DNA from: an uncultured Caulobacteraceae bacterium
GTDB lineage: Bacteria > Pseudomonadota > Alphaproteobacteria > Caulobacterales > Caulobacteraceae
Length of the DNA: 14,688 bases
Direction: 5' to 3'
Assembly: GCA_937952995.1 (NCBI GenBank)
Contig: CALFYB010000265.1
Location: 1-14,688 of the forward strand
Below the pieces are notes generated by a model. The model saw nothing but the letters and a program-made list of their open reading frames with translations, did not search any database and had not been told where the DNA came from. This document shows positions 8,179-14,688 of this stretch, in pieces. The position numbers and the translations under genes are program-made. The stretch's first letter is position 1. Each line of letters opens with the position of its first letter.

Positions 8179-9993
8179 TCAAAAGCTCTGCCCGATGCTG
8201 AGATAAATCTCATAGGTCGGGTCTCCAGCCCGACTGGACAGCGGCACGGCCACGTCAAAACGAATAGGACCGAAGCCTAGATCATAGCGAACCCCAAGCC
8301 CCGCACCCGCCGAGACGGACCGAAAGTCTGGCGCTATGCCGTCGCTTGTCGATCCGGCATCGGCAAAGGCGACCAAGCTCCAAAGGCCCTTGACCCTCTG
8401 GCGAACCTCCATCGATCCATCCCAGACCGTTGTTCCGCCCTTCGGGGTATTGTCGGGCAAACGCGGGCCAACCCCTTGGTAGGAATAGCCACGAACCGAG
8501 CCACCGCCGCCGGCATAAAAGCGCCGCGCGACGGGAACATTATCCACCTTTACGCCGAAAATTGACCCGACATGGAGCCGCCCAGCCAACACCGTGCGGG
8601 CCTGCTCGCTGAGAGGCAGATAGATGGAACCCTGGGCTTGGCTCTTGAGAAACCCCTGCCCCGCCCCTGCGCTCACACTGATGATTGGCTCAGATCGGAC
8701 ATCTAACCGCCAGCCCCTTCGGGGATTAAGCAAATCATCCGACTGATCGATATAGACAGCGCCGAGAAGGCTCAACGTGGCACCCGATACCGTGTCAGAT
8801 AGGGTTGTCAGCGCGAAAGCTGACTTTGCAACCGTGCGCGTTGCGTCAATTGCTGCGCCAACCGTCGTGTATGATGATCGGTCTCGGGCGCGGGTGAGAT
8901 CGATCCGTACCCCCGCACTCGTCTCGTCATAGGCATCCGTGAACTGCTGCGTGACACCCAAACCATATTTCAAGGTCTGCCGGGGGCGATGCCAATGAGG
9001 GAATGAAAACTCATAGTCGAGACCGCTTTTGAGCCTTGAGCCTTGGACCTTCAGGGTTCGCGTGTCGCCGCGTCCCGTCCGATTGTACCAATTGACCTTG
9101 CCTTCAACGCCAGCGCCTTCGCTGGTCGCATAGCTCCCACTGGCCTCCAGACTGCGCCACGGCCGGTCGGTGAGGCCTACCAAGACGGGCCGTCGTCCCT
9201 GATCGTCTTGGTTAGGCGCTAGGGTCACGGTGATGCTGTCAAAGACGCCCGTATCCACCAAGCGCTGCTCAAAATCAGCGAGTTTCACCGGACTATAAAC
9301 ATCCCCCGGCTTCCAAGGGATCAGACCCGCCGCCCAATCCAGATTGGTCGGTCCGGTTGTCGAAATTCTTGCCCCATCAAGTCGAACCAACGGCCCAGCC
9401 TCGATCCGATAGGTGGGCCGCAGGGTATGGTCGGCGTGGTCAACGATGACCTGACGCGTCAAGGCCCGCACGTCGGCATAGCCACGCTTCTCAACAGCGG
9501 CAAGCACGCGGCCTTCTGCATCCAGCACTTCAGCAGATCGACCGGGCGCACCAATTTGCAGACCCAAAGACGCTTCGCCCGCCAGCTTGGCCCCGATCTG
9601 TGGAAGTGGGCCGACCCACTCCACCTTGGGATCAGCAAATCCAAATGACGGCCCGGGATCGACGGTCACGACCGCTTCAGGCACCGGCGCAGTGGTGAGG
9701 TCTGAGCTTATGACAGACGCATAGCGACCTTCTGAACGCAGGGTCGCTTCAATAAGGTCCGCCGCATCCTGTCCGTGACGTTTAGCCTCCATGCGGTTTT
9801 GGGCGGTTGATCGATTGCTGATGACCGCCGCTTCAACCTTGGCCTTGAGGCTCTTTGGGAAACCCGACGCGTTGGGCGCAATCTTGATGACGGCCAGCGG
9901 TTCTTGCGCTTGGACCACAGACGCGCAAAGGCAAAGTGCTGCCGTCAATCCGAAGGCAGGTCTGCGATGCGCACCGGTTATCCAAAGTCCCAT
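8179..9993 (-). CDS. tamA: Autotransporter assembly complex outer-membrane protein TamA (Omp85/BamA family)
   Basis: TamA is the outer-membrane Omp85 subunit of TAM and works with TamB in assembling outer-membrane proteins. The 604-residue precursor begins with a signal peptide (hydrophobic stretch at about residues 13-27, likely cleavage after SVVQA at residue 29). A periplasmic region with POTRA-like repeats follows to about residue 260, and then a 16-strand-type barrel. The Omp85 signature loop GGGGSVRGYSYQGVG, with the conserved VRGY, sits near residue 500. The protein ends in alternating aromatic/hydrophobic residues and a terminal Phe (IYLSIGQSF), as expected for recognition by the BAM machine. 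A good ribosome binding site, AGAAGG, lies about 5 bases before the ATG. BamA is excluded by the immediate tamB neighbour and the shorter POTRA region. It is the promoter-proximal gene of tamAB. Confidence 0.93.
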   Translation of the reverse strand: MGLWITGAHRRPAFGLTAALCLCASVVQAQEPLAVIKIAPNASGFPKSLKAKVEAAVISNRSTAQNRMEAKRHGQDAADLIEATLRSEGRYASVISSDLTTAPVPEAVVTVDPGPSFGFADPKVEWVGPLPQIGAKLAGEASLGLQIGAPGRSAEVLDAEGRVLAAVEKRGYADVRALTRQVIVDHADHTLRPTYRIEAGPLVRLDGARISTTGPTNLDWAAGLIPWKPGDVYSPVKLADFEQRLVDTGVFDSITVTLAPNQDDQGRRPVLVGLTDRPWRSLEASGSYATSEGAGVEGKVNWYNRTGRGDTRTLKVQGSRLKSGLDYEFSFPHWHRPRQTLKYGLGVTQQFTDAYDETSAGVRIDLTRARDRSSYTTVGAAIDATRTVAKSAFALTTLSDTVSGATLSLLGAVYIDQSDDLLNPRRGWRLDVRSEPIISVSAGAGQGFLKSQAQGSIYLPLSEQARTVLAGRLHVGSIFGVKVDNVPVARRFYAGGGGSVRGYSYQGVGPRLPDNTPKGGTTVWDGSMEVRQRVKGLWSLVAFADAGSTSDGIAPDFRSVSAGAGLGVRYDLGFGPIRFDVAVPLSSRAGDPTYEIYLSIGQSF

Positions 9994-10176
9994 AGTGACC
10001 TTCTAAACCGCGTCGGAAGATTCTTCCACGGCAGGCCTCAATCCGCGCCAAAAGGATGGCGAAAATTGGGTGATCAAATTTTAGGCACAGGTGAAGAAAA
10101 ACCGCGCCCAAGCCAATTTCCGTCCTGCACTTCAAAAACTCCGACCTAAGCATGGGCTTCAAACGCCAGATCAAAC
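9994..10176. promoter_or_regulatory. Divergent control region between tamA and the ATP-grasp cassette
   Basis: These 183 bases separate two oppositely transcribed operons, so promoters for both should lie here, although no convincing -35/-10 pair could be placed. Visible structure: the perfect 13-base dyad GGAAGA-T-TCTTCC at 10015-10027 in the tamA leader; an AT-rich patch at about 10060-10085 with AAAATT (10062-10067) mirrored by AATTTT (10077-10082); and the tamA ribosome binding site. No protein-coding gene is supported in the gap. Confidence 0.4.
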
Positions 10177-11706
10177 ATGGCGATGACCTGTTTCGGGGAC
10201 TTAAGACGCGTGGACGACCGTGAACCTCTCGATAGACCCTTGTCGGCTGCCTACCGACCGGGGGTTGCCTATGATGAAATGTACGACAGGGAGGCGGGTG
10301 TGCGCGCGCACTATGCGGCCCTTCAGTCGCGCATCTCTACGCTTGGCGCTGGGGAACTGGCTGACCGGCAAAAGACCCTAGAGCAATCCTTCCTGCTTCA
10401 GGGCATTACCTTCACCGTCTATGGTGCAGAGACCTCGACCGAACAGATCATCCCAACCGATCTCTTTCCGCGCATCATTCCCGCCGCTGAATGGGCCAAG
10501 ATCGAAGCCGGGCTGGGCCAGAGACTTCAGGCGCTCAACCTCTTCCTCGCCGACATCTATGGCGATCAGATCATCCTCAAGGACGGCGTGGTGCCGAGAG
10601 ACCTCGTCCTCGGTGCGCCCGCCTATCGCCGCGAGATGCAGGGCCTCTATGTGCCGCACAAGGCCTATGCCAATGTCTGCGGCAGCGATCTGATCCGCAA
10701 TGAAGCCGGTGAGTTCGTGGTCCTAGAGGATAATCTGCGCGTCCCGTCCGGCGTCTCCTACATGCTGGCCAACCGAGACGCAGCCAAGCGGACCTTTCCG
10801 GGCACATACCGATCCAGCGGCGTGCGCTCGATTGAGCGCTATCCCGACATGCTGCTCGCAACCCTGAAAAGCCTGGCTGCCGAATGGCGGCCCAATCCGC
10901 AGGTCGTGGTTTTGACCCCGGGTGTCTATAATTCCGCCTATTACGAGCACGCCTATCTGGCCCGCCTGATGGGGGCTCCCCTCGTTGAGGGCCGCGACCT
11001 CGTGGTGCATGACAACCTCGTCTATATGCGCACCACGGTCGGCCTAAAGCGGGTCGATGTGATCTATCGGCGGGTCGATGACGACTATATCGACCACCTG
11101 ACTTTCCGCCGAGATTCCGCCCTCGGGGCCGCTGGGCTATTCAATGCCTACCGGGCAGGCAATGTCGTGATTGCCAATGCTCCCGGTGCAGGCGTGGCCG
11201 ACGACAAGGCCGTCTATGCCTATGTGCCTGAGATCATCCGCTACTATCTGGATCAGGAGCCGATCCTCTCCAACGTCGAGACCTATCTATGCCGCGAGCC
11301 CAAGCAACTGGGCTATGTGCTCGACAATCTGGACAAGCTCGTCGTCAAGGCCGTCGGCGCGTCCGGCGGCTATGGCATGCTGGTCGGGCCCCATGCGAGC
11401 GCACAAGAGCGGTCGGACTTTGCCCAGCAACTGAAGGCCGACCCCAGCAACTACATCGCTCAACCGACCATTCAGCTGTCGACTGCGCCCTGTCTCGTGG
11501 ACGGGGCCATCGAGCCGCGCCACGTCGACCTGCGCCCGTTCATCCTCTGCGGTGACAAGATCGTCGTCACCCCCGGTGCCCTCACCCGCGTGGCCTTGAA
11601 GCGCGGCTCCTTGGTGGTCAATTCCAGTCAGGGCGGCGGCTCGAAAGACACCTGGGTCTTGACCGGCGAAAATGAGACGCCCCCTGCCGGAGACCTGCCC
11701 GCATGA
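10177..11706 (+). CDS. Circularly permuted ATP-grasp family protein (COG2308)
   Basis: This 509-residue protein belongs to the circularly permuted type 2 ATP-grasp family. Its members are predicted to activate a carboxylate with ATP and join it to an amine, as amide or peptide ligases; the physiological substrate is not established. Family landmarks are YDEMYDREAGVRAHY near the N-terminus, the block VVLEDNLRVPSGVSYML at about residues 180-195, NVETYLCREP, a glycine-rich nucleotide-loop-like segment VVKAVGASGGYGMLVGP (about 389-405), and the C-terminal block VVNSSQGGGSKDTW. There is no signal peptide, so it should be cytoplasmic. The ATG at 10177 has no strong ribosome binding site, and a second ATG follows at 10183. 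The stop overlaps the start of the alpha-E gene by four bases (ATGA), implying coupling. It is the first of three genes in a widely conserved cassette. Confidence 0.93.
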   Translation: MAMTCFGDLRRVDDREPLDRPLSAAYRPGVAYDEMYDREAGVRAHYAALQSRISTLGAGELADRQKTLEQSFLLQGITFTVYGAETSTEQIIPTDLFPRIIPAAEWAKIEAGLGQRLQALNLFLADIYGDQIILKDGVVPRDLVLGAPAYRREMQGLYVPHKAYANVCGSDLIRNEAGEFVVLEDNLRVPSGVSYMLANRDAAKRTFPGTYRSSGVRSIERYPDMLLATLKSLAAEWRPNPQVVVLTPGVYNSAYYEHAYLARLMGAPLVEGRDLVVHDNLVYMRTTVGLKRVDVIYRRVDDDYIDHLTFRRDSALGAAGLFNAYRAGNVVIANAPGAGVADDKAVYAYVPEIIRYYLDQEPILSNVETYLCREPKQLGYVLDNLDKLVVKAVGASGGYGMLVGPHASAQERSDFAQQLKADPSNYIAQPTIQLSTAPCLVDGAIEPRHVDLRPFILCGDKIVVTPGALTRVALKRGSLVVNSSQGGGSKDTWVLTGENETPPAGDLPA

Positions 11707-12644
11707 TGCTCGCCCGCGTTGCCGACAGCCTCTATTGGATGGGGCGCTATATTGAACGGGCTGAACATGTCAGCCGCCTCAGCGACGTCATGCTCACCGC
11801 CTCGCTGGATGCCACCGGTGACGCGCCCCGGGCGGCCAGAACGGCGCTCGGAGCCCCGGAGGACATTGACGAAGGCAAGACCGCCGTCGATGTGGCCCTC
11901 AGCCTGATCCTCGACCGCGATGATCCGGGCTCAGTCATCGTCTCGGTCGCCCGCGCCCGCGAAAATGCCCGTCAGGTTCGTGACCAGATCACCAGCGAGA
12001 CGTGGGAGCGGCTAAACCTGCTGTTCCTGCGCATCACCAGTCCCGATGCCAAGCGTCAGTTCGACCAACGGGCGGTGACCTTCCTGCACGAGGTCATTTC
12101 CGACCTGCACCTGTTCAAGGGCGCGGTCGATTCGACTATGAGCCACGGTGAAGGCTGGCGGTTCTTGATGCTCGGAATCTATCTGGAACGGGCGCAACTG
12201 ATCGCGCGCCTCTTGGATGCCAGCTTTGGCGAAGCGGCTCAGGGCAGCCCCCTGTCCGATCACCTGTCACAGATGGGGCTGTTGCGGATGGCCTGCGCGC
12301 TGGAGCCTTACCTACGGGTCTATACCGCCGACATCCAGCCGCGCCTGATCCAAGAGTTCTTGCTGTTCAACGAGGACTTCCCTCGCTCGATCCGCTTTTC
12401 AACGGCGCGGATCGAGGAGCATCTGCGGGCCCTGGCGGGTCACGGCAATGTGCAGGCCAGCGGCACGCCGGAGCGGCTGGCTGGACGGCTCAGTTCTCGC
12501 CTGCGCTTTGCCGACCTTGAAGAGACCGCCTCCAGCGGCGCGGGCGGCCTTCTGGCCACCGTCAGCCAAGATTGCGGCCGCATCCACGAAGCCATCTATG
12601 GGGCCTTTGTCGCCTACCCCGTCGAACAACATCTTCCGACCTAG
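11703..12644 (+). CDS. Alpha-E domain-containing protein (DUF403, COG2307)
   Basis: A 313-residue, mostly alpha-helical protein of the alpha-E family, almost always found beside a circularly permuted ATP-grasp gene. Its biochemical role is unknown; proposals make it a partner in the ATP-grasp reaction. The N-terminal signature MLARVADSLYWMGRYIERAEHVSRL is diagnostic, and ERLNLLFLRI, FLHEVISDLHLFKGAVDSTMSHGEGWRF and LGIYLERAQLIARLLD follow in the family order. There is no signal peptide or membrane segment. The ATG at 11703 overlaps the ATP-grasp stop (ATGA); a second in-frame ATG at 11706 gives the exact family N-terminus MLAR and is equally plausible. The transglutaminase-like gene starts 21 bases after its stop, so the three genes look like one operon. 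Confidence 0.94.
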   Translation: MMLARVADSLYWMGRYIERAEHVSRLSDVMLTASLDATGDAPRAARTALGAPEDIDEGKTAVDVALSLILDRDDPGSVIVSVARARENARQVRDQITSETWERLNLLFLRITSPDAKRQFDQRAVTFLHEVISDLHLFKGAVDSTMSHGEGWRFLMLGIYLERAQLIARLLDASFGEAAQGSPLSDHLSQMGLLRMACALEPYLRVYTADIQPRLIQEFLLFNEDFPRSIRFSTARIEEHLRALAGHGNVQASGTPERLAGRLSSRLRFADLEETASSGAGGLLATVSQDCGRIHEAIYGAFVAYPVEQHLPT

Positions 12645-12665
12645 CGTCAGATCGAGCCGCAGCCC

Positions 12666-13649
12666 ATGTTCTTAGAAATCCGTCACGTCACCGAATATCA
12701 CTACGCCGCCCCCGTGCGCGAAAGCGTCATGGAGCTTTGGATGCAGCCGCAAAAGAGCGCGCTCCAGCGGCTGATCAGCTTTGATCTGGCCCTCGATCCC
12801 AATGCCCAGATGTTTTCCTATGCCGATCCGTTCGGCAATGCGGTTCACCATTTCGATGTCCCCCAGCCGCATGACAAGCTGACCATCGAAGCGCGCGCCG
12901 CCGTTGAGACGACAGCTCCGCCCATATTGCCGATCACCCTGGACATGGGCGAGTGGGACCGCCTGCGCGGTGATTTCATTCGAGGAGAATATTTCGACTT
13001 CCTGCGACCCCATGGCTTTGCTCGGGAAACCGAAGCCTTGAGAGCCTTTGAGGCCTCGCACGGTTTGAACGACCTGATAAAGACAGACCCGCTCACGGCG
13101 GTGAGAACCCTATCCACGACCATCTATAAGGCCTTTGAATATCAGCCCGGTGTGACCGATGCCGACAGCCCCATCGACCTAGCGCTCGAGGCCAAGCGCG
13201 GGGTCTGTCAGGACTTTGCCCACATCATGATCGCCGTCTGCCGCCGCTGGGGCATCCCGTGCCGCTATGTGTCGGGCTATCTGTTCACCAATCGTGAGGA
13301 AAGTGGCGACCGGTCTGATCCTGACGCCACCCACGCTTGGGTCGAGGTGTTCCTGCCGTCCTTGCGCTGGGTCGGGATCGATCCGACCAACGACCTGATC
13401 GCCATGGACCGGCATATCACCGTCGCTGTGGGCCGGGACTATTCAGACGTGCCGCCCTCGAGAGGGGTCTATAAGGGCGACGCCTTGAGCCAACTGGCCG
13501 TAGGGGTTTCGGTGCGTCCGGCCCGCGCTGCGGTGGCGGAACCGGAATATCTGCGCCTCGCCCGTCCAGCCTTCCCGCCGCCGGGCCGTCGCCGCTCACC
13601 CATCGGTGGGTTGCTAGAGGATCAGCAGCAGCAACAGCAACAACAGTAG
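12666..13649 (+). CDS. Transglutaminase-like cysteine protease family protein with a polyglutamine tail
   Basis: This 327-residue protein joins an N-terminal beta-rich domain of the bacterial transglutaminase type (MFLEIRHVTEYHYAAPVRES) to a transglutaminase/papain-like core. The catalytic triad is visible: Cys181 in KRGVCQDFAH, His223 in DATHAWVEVF and Asp239 in GIDPTND. Members could cleave or form amide bonds; in this cassette it is taken to process or transfer the product of the ATP-grasp enzyme, which is inference. There is no signal peptide. The C-terminus is odd: after LLED it ends in eight consecutive glutamines (residues 320-327), encoded by mixed CAG and CAA codons. The ribosome binding site is weak. 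It follows the alpha-E gene by 21 bases and converges on the DUF2064 gene with only four bases between the stops. Confidence 0.93.
   Translation: MFLEIRHVTEYHYAAPVRESVMELWMQPQKSALQRLISFDLALDPNAQMFSYADPFGNAVHHFDVPQPHDKLTIEARAAVETTAPPILPITLDMGEWDRLRGDFIRGEYFDFLRPHGFARETEALRAFEASHGLNDLIKTDPLTAVRTLSTTIYKAFEYQPGVTDADSPIDLALEAKRGVCQDFAHIMIAVCRRWGIPCRYVSGYLFTNREESGDRSDPDATHAWVEVFLPSLRWVGIDPTNDLIAMDRHITVAVGRDYSDVPPSRGVYKGDALSQLAVGVSVRPARAAVAEPEYLRLARPAFPPPGRRRSPIGGLLEDQQQQQQQQ
13623..13646 (+). repeat. CAG/CAA glutamine-codon tract
   Basis: Eight consecutive glutamine codons (CAG CAG CAG CAA CAG CAA CAA CAG) lie directly before the TAG stop of the transglutaminase-like gene. The mixture of CAG and CAA makes simple slippage less easy than in a pure triplet run and is compatible with selection for glutamine at the protein level. 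It could equally be neutral drift of a disordered tail. Confidence 0.9.
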
Positions 13650-13653
13650 CGCC

Positions 13654-14244
13654 CTATCGGCTCTGCCGCTTGCGCCACGCGATCAGGTCGGACAGGTCGT
13701 CAATGTCCGAAAGCGTCGCCACCTGTCCCGCCTCGCCGCCGAGGGCCGCCTGCGTATCGGCAAGGGTACTCGGATGTGACCAGCGGATCGCCCGGTCAAG
13801 GCGCACCGCTCGCGCGCGTCTGGCGCTGAGGGCCAATAGCCAAAAGCCGCCATCGGTCGCGGGCCCGAACGCGACGCCTCGCCTCCGTGCAATCGCAAAG
13901 CCTTGCGCGATCAAGGCCCGGGTCATATCTGGCGCGTCGGTCCCGATCACGGCCACCTCGGCGCTTGAATGGTCCCGCAACGCGCGTTGGAGCTTGATCC
14001 CCAGATCACCGCGCCCCTGAGGCTCGATCACCAAGCCCGCTGGCCAGTCCGGCACCGCCCGGTGTCCGCCCGCAAGGCGCACCACGAGCCGCCAGCGTGG
14101 ATCAGACAGCTTGAACAGCAAGGTACGGCTCAGGCTCCGATAGAACCGCCAAGTCTCTACCGCACCGAGGCCTTGCGCCAACCGCGTCTTGCCCACGCCA
14201 ATCGCTGGCCTGCGAGCAAAGACAATCAGGGTTGGCCTAGTCAT
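13654..14244 (-). CDS. DUF2064 / TIGR04282 family glycosyltransferase-like protein
   Basis: This 196-residue protein of the GT-A-like DUF2064 family is named in TIGRFAMs for arsenosugar biosynthesis, though most members occur without arsenic genes and their substrate is unknown. Visible motifs in order: the nucleotide-binding-type N-terminus IVFARRPAIGVGKTRLAQGL (residues 7-26), QGRGDLGIKL (76-85), the acidic motif IGTDAPDM (100-107) and GPATDGGFWLLAL (127-139). It is cytoplasmic by sequence and of normal family length. The ATG at 14244 overlaps the 3' end of the upstream glycosyltransferase by eight bases, so the two are translationally linked and likely work on one product. No arsenic methylation or arsenosugar gene is visible nearby, so the arsenic label should not be read as function. 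Confidence 0.9.
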   Translation of the reverse strand: MTRPTLIVFARRPAIGVGKTRLAQGLGAVETWRFYRSLSRTLLFKLSDPRWRLVVRLAGGHRAVPDWPAGLVIEPQGRGDLGIKLQRALRDHSSAEVAVIGTDAPDMTRALIAQGFAIARRRGVAFGPATDGGFWLLALSARRARAVRLDRAIRWSHPSTLADTQAALGGEAGQVATLSDIDDLSDLIAWRKRQSR

Positions 14245-14665
14245 AGGATTTGACCAGCCGTGTGGGGTCGGTCCCCATGAGATAGCGAAGCAAGAGGCCC
14301 CAGTTGCGCAGACTGCGGCTGAAATATCCCGCCTTACGGAACCGCTCAGAGCGCGTCAGGATCTTGCCATCCAAGGCGCGCAGCCGCTTGCGGCCCAACC
14401 GGCGCACCAGACCGACATCTTCCATCAGGGGCACAGACTCAAATCCCCCAGCGGCCTCATAGAGGGCCTTGCTGATCAAGAGCCCCTGATCCCCATAGGG
14501 CAGAGCCAGCACACCGCAGCGCATTGCCACGCCCGCTTCCCAGACCCGCGCAATGATCGACGGATCATCCAGTTGGAATTTGAAATAGCCCGCGCGGTCC
14601 GGCTGCTGACGAATATGGCTAAGCGCGATCGTTTCCCAGCCCACAGCCAGCCGACTATCCGCATG
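14237..14665 (-). CDS. Family 2 glycosyltransferase of the TIGR04283 type, 5' end missing
   Basis: The C-terminal 142 residues of a GT2 (GT-A fold) glycosyltransferase remain. The family's metal and sugar-nucleotide motif (LHADTRLP in typical members) survives as HADSRLAVGW at the truncated end, followed by GYFKFQLDD, the segment LALPYGDQGLLISK, the acceptor-site motif GGFESVPLMEDVGLVRRL and a basic C-terminal region. Roughly 75-90 N-terminal residues are lost. The gene is cut not by biology but by the contig end: immediately upstream of HADS the frame runs into sequencing adapter, which would translate as the spurious peptide YTTLFRS. A GTG at 14644 lies inside this conserved motif and is not the start. 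The gene overlaps the DUF2064 gene by eight bases. The TIGR04283/TIGR04282 pair is a known neighbourhood of unknown substrate. Confidence 0.9.
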   Translation of the reverse strand, partial: HADSRLAVGWETIALSHIRQQPDRAGYFKFQLDDPSIIARVWEAGVAMRCGVLALPYGDQGLLISKALYEAAGGFESVPLMEDVGLVRRLGRKRLRALDGKILTRSERFRKAGYFSRSLRNWGLLLRYLMGTDPTRLVKSYD

Positions 14666-14688
14666 AGATCGGAAGAGCGTCGTGTAGG
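14666..14688. other. Illumina TruSeq adapter contamination at the contig end
   Basis: The last 23 bases begin AGATCGGAAGAGC and continue GTCGTGTAGG, which is the exact reverse complement of the 3' end of the Illumina TruSeq universal adapter (read 1 primer, ...CTACACGACGCTCTTCCGATCT). This is not genomic DNA. It marks a physical end of a short-read contig and should be trimmed. In the frame of the adjacent glycosyltransferase it encodes YTTLFRS, a peptide artefact known from other contaminated assemblies. Confidence 0.97.

Noticed and set aside
13620..13660. Frameshift or assembly error at the end of the transglutaminase-like gene because of the glutamine run
   Set aside because: The core domain is complete and the frame is continuous to a stop. 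The mixed CAG/CAA codons are not a typical collapse or slippage artefact, though read mapping would settle it.
14237..14644. GTG at 14644 as the start of a complete 135-residue protein
   Set aside because: The frame stays open upstream and encodes HADSRLA, part of the conserved GT2 motif, so the GTG is an internal valine codon in a truncated gene.

Overview
The window looks like chromosomal DNA from a high-GC alphaproteobacterium, most likely of the Caulobacteraceae. The support is the set of genes, the family-specific features of HspQ and the Ppx-like protein, and GC-rich intergenic repeats of a kind common in that group. The exact genus cannot be set from this sequence. The right end carries 23 bases of Illumina adapter, so the natural sequence stops at 14665 and the source is an untrimmed short-read contig.

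Layout. From 1 to about 3543 three genes lie on the minus strand, in transcription order: a Ppx/GppA phosphatase, the 23S rRNA methyltransferase RlmE, and guaB (IMP dehydrogenase, cut by the left edge). The gap between ppx and rlmE holds two hairpin-forming intergenic repeats. Divergent from ppx is hspQ, a small heat-shock protein gene with a possible sigma-32 type promoter. Convergent with hspQ is the tamA-tamB operon (minus strand, 9993 down to 4007), encoding the outer-membrane and inner-membrane halves of the TAM envelope transport machine.

Divergent from tamA is a three-gene plus-strand cassette: a circularly permuted ATP-grasp protein, an alpha-E (DUF403) protein and a transglutaminase-like protein. 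This trio is widely conserved, its biochemical function is still poorly known, and it has been predicted to make or attach peptides. It is the most interesting biology here. The transglutaminase-like protein ends in a run of eight glutamines. Convergent with it, four bases away, is a minus-strand pair: a family 2 glycosyltransferase (TIGR04283 type, its 5' end lost at the contig end) and a DUF2064/TIGR04282 protein, overlapping by eight bases.

How the genes fit together: guaB and the Ppx/GppA protein both touch guanine nucleotide and (p)ppGpp metabolism, and RlmE acts on the ribosome, so the first group is a growth-control and translation cluster. TamA and TamB act together in the envelope. 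The ATP-grasp trio probably acts as one pathway. No tRNA, rRNA, CRISPR array, insertion sequence or prophage gene was seen.
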